NCBI RefSeq assembly: GCF_000336995.1
Contig: NZ_AOJI01000017.1
Span: 348,932-412,931 of the forward strand
Direction: 5' to 3'
Length of the DNA: 64,000 bases
Source of the DNA: Halorubrum aidingense JCM 13560
Lineage (GTDB): Archaea > Halobacteriota > Halobacteria > Halobacteriales > Haloferacaceae
The position numbers were made by a program, and so were the translations under genes. How positions within the stretch are numbered: the stretch's first letter is position 1; each line of letters begins with the position of its first letter. This document shows, in pieces, positions 63,824 to 64,000 of this stretch. The notes under the pieces are model-generated. The model was given only the letters and a program-made list of their open reading frames with translations. It was not told the origin of the DNA and did no database searches.

Positions 63824-64000
63824 ATGACTGACCTCAAGCAAAAATACGTTGAGGACGCCATCCACCTTACTTCGGGTGAAGATCGGGATCTGTTGCCATC
63901 ACACGGTTCTGAGAGACAACGTCATTTGGATGGTCTCGTTCAGTACTTTGCCAACGAGTTTCCTGCAGACACCGAAGGTCTACGCATCTCGAATGACGAA
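63824..64000 (+). CDS. Gene cut by right window edge, function unknown
   Basis: Fifty-nine codons are visible, starting MTDLKQKYVEDAIHLTSG and continuing with RQRHLDGLVQYFANEF. The reading frame is open to the window edge, and base composition is lower in G+C than the chromosomal genes, in line with the element. The visible part is helical and charged with no known motif, so no function is offered. Confidence 0.6.
   Translation, partial: MTDLKQKYVEDAIHLTSGEDRDLLPSHGSERQRHLDGLVQYFANEFPADTEGLRISNDE

Overview
The window is a piece of a haloarchaeal chromosome, most like Halorubrum or a close relative (genus inferred from gene content and style, not from any search). The evidence is very high G+C, strongly acidic predicted proteins, archaeal genes (LonB, Nop5-fibrillarin, Nop10, aIF2 alpha, eS27, eL42, TFB-like factor, archaeal pilus ATPases), TATA boxes about 25-30 bases before leaderless starts, and tRNA genes without encoded CCA.

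Layout. Bases 1-2743 hold a PilB-type ATPase cut by the window edge, with an acidic 27-bp tandem repeat. Then come DUF1405, tRNA-Arg(CCT) with a partial duplicate of its 3' end, tatA, a peroxiredoxin, an acyl-CoA synthetase and a Tat lipoprotein. The gyrB-gyrA operon (7456-11942) follows, with a nucleotidyltransferase-like gene upstream that resembles an RNA ligase lacking its catalytic lysine. From 13 to 25 kb lie an Fe-ADH, MATE and EamA transporters, two sensor kinases, a UbiA-like protein, a two-domain VOC protein and a thiolase/DUF35 pair. Bases 25266-27608 are a translation operon: eL42, eS27, aIF2 alpha, Nop10 and PAC2. From 27.7 to 41 kb are a cyclase, a ZIP transporter, methylmalonyl-CoA epimerase and mutase around an FNT transporter, methyltransferases, a phosphoesterase, a thioredoxin-reductase-like flavoprotein, an SDR, tRNA-Gly(TCC) inside a field of tRNA-derived scars, a DoxX pair and a chemotaxis transducer. 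Bases 41410-45272 are a second pilus motor, pilB-pilC. From 45.5 to 54.8 kb are DUF5793, SAM hydrolase, NMN adenylyltransferase, LonB, a CBS-ParB protein, Nop5-fibrillarin, a HAD hydrolase, a TFB-like cyclin-fold factor and endonuclease III.

From tRNA-Leu(TAG) at 54872 to the right edge the DNA changes character. A tyrosine integrase starts 45 bases after the tRNA. It is followed by a serine-recombinase-like protein whose catalytic core is eroded, a large intergenic stretch with an AT-rich core flanked by oppositely oriented TCCAAGGG-type repeats (candidate replication origin), a modular repeat protein behind a foldable leader, a zinc-finger SF3 (D5/P4-type) helicase, a hypothetical protein, two cysteine-containing microproteins, GTAC-rich DNA and a gene leaving the window. 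I read this as the left part of an integrated plasmid or provirus; its right end is not visible. No structural virion genes, rRNA or CRISPR are seen.

The most interesting points are the element and its candidate origin, the structured leader at 57962-58041, the lysine-less ligase-like protein beside gyrBA, and the repeated 22-bp tRNA 3'-end scars at two separate tRNA genes.
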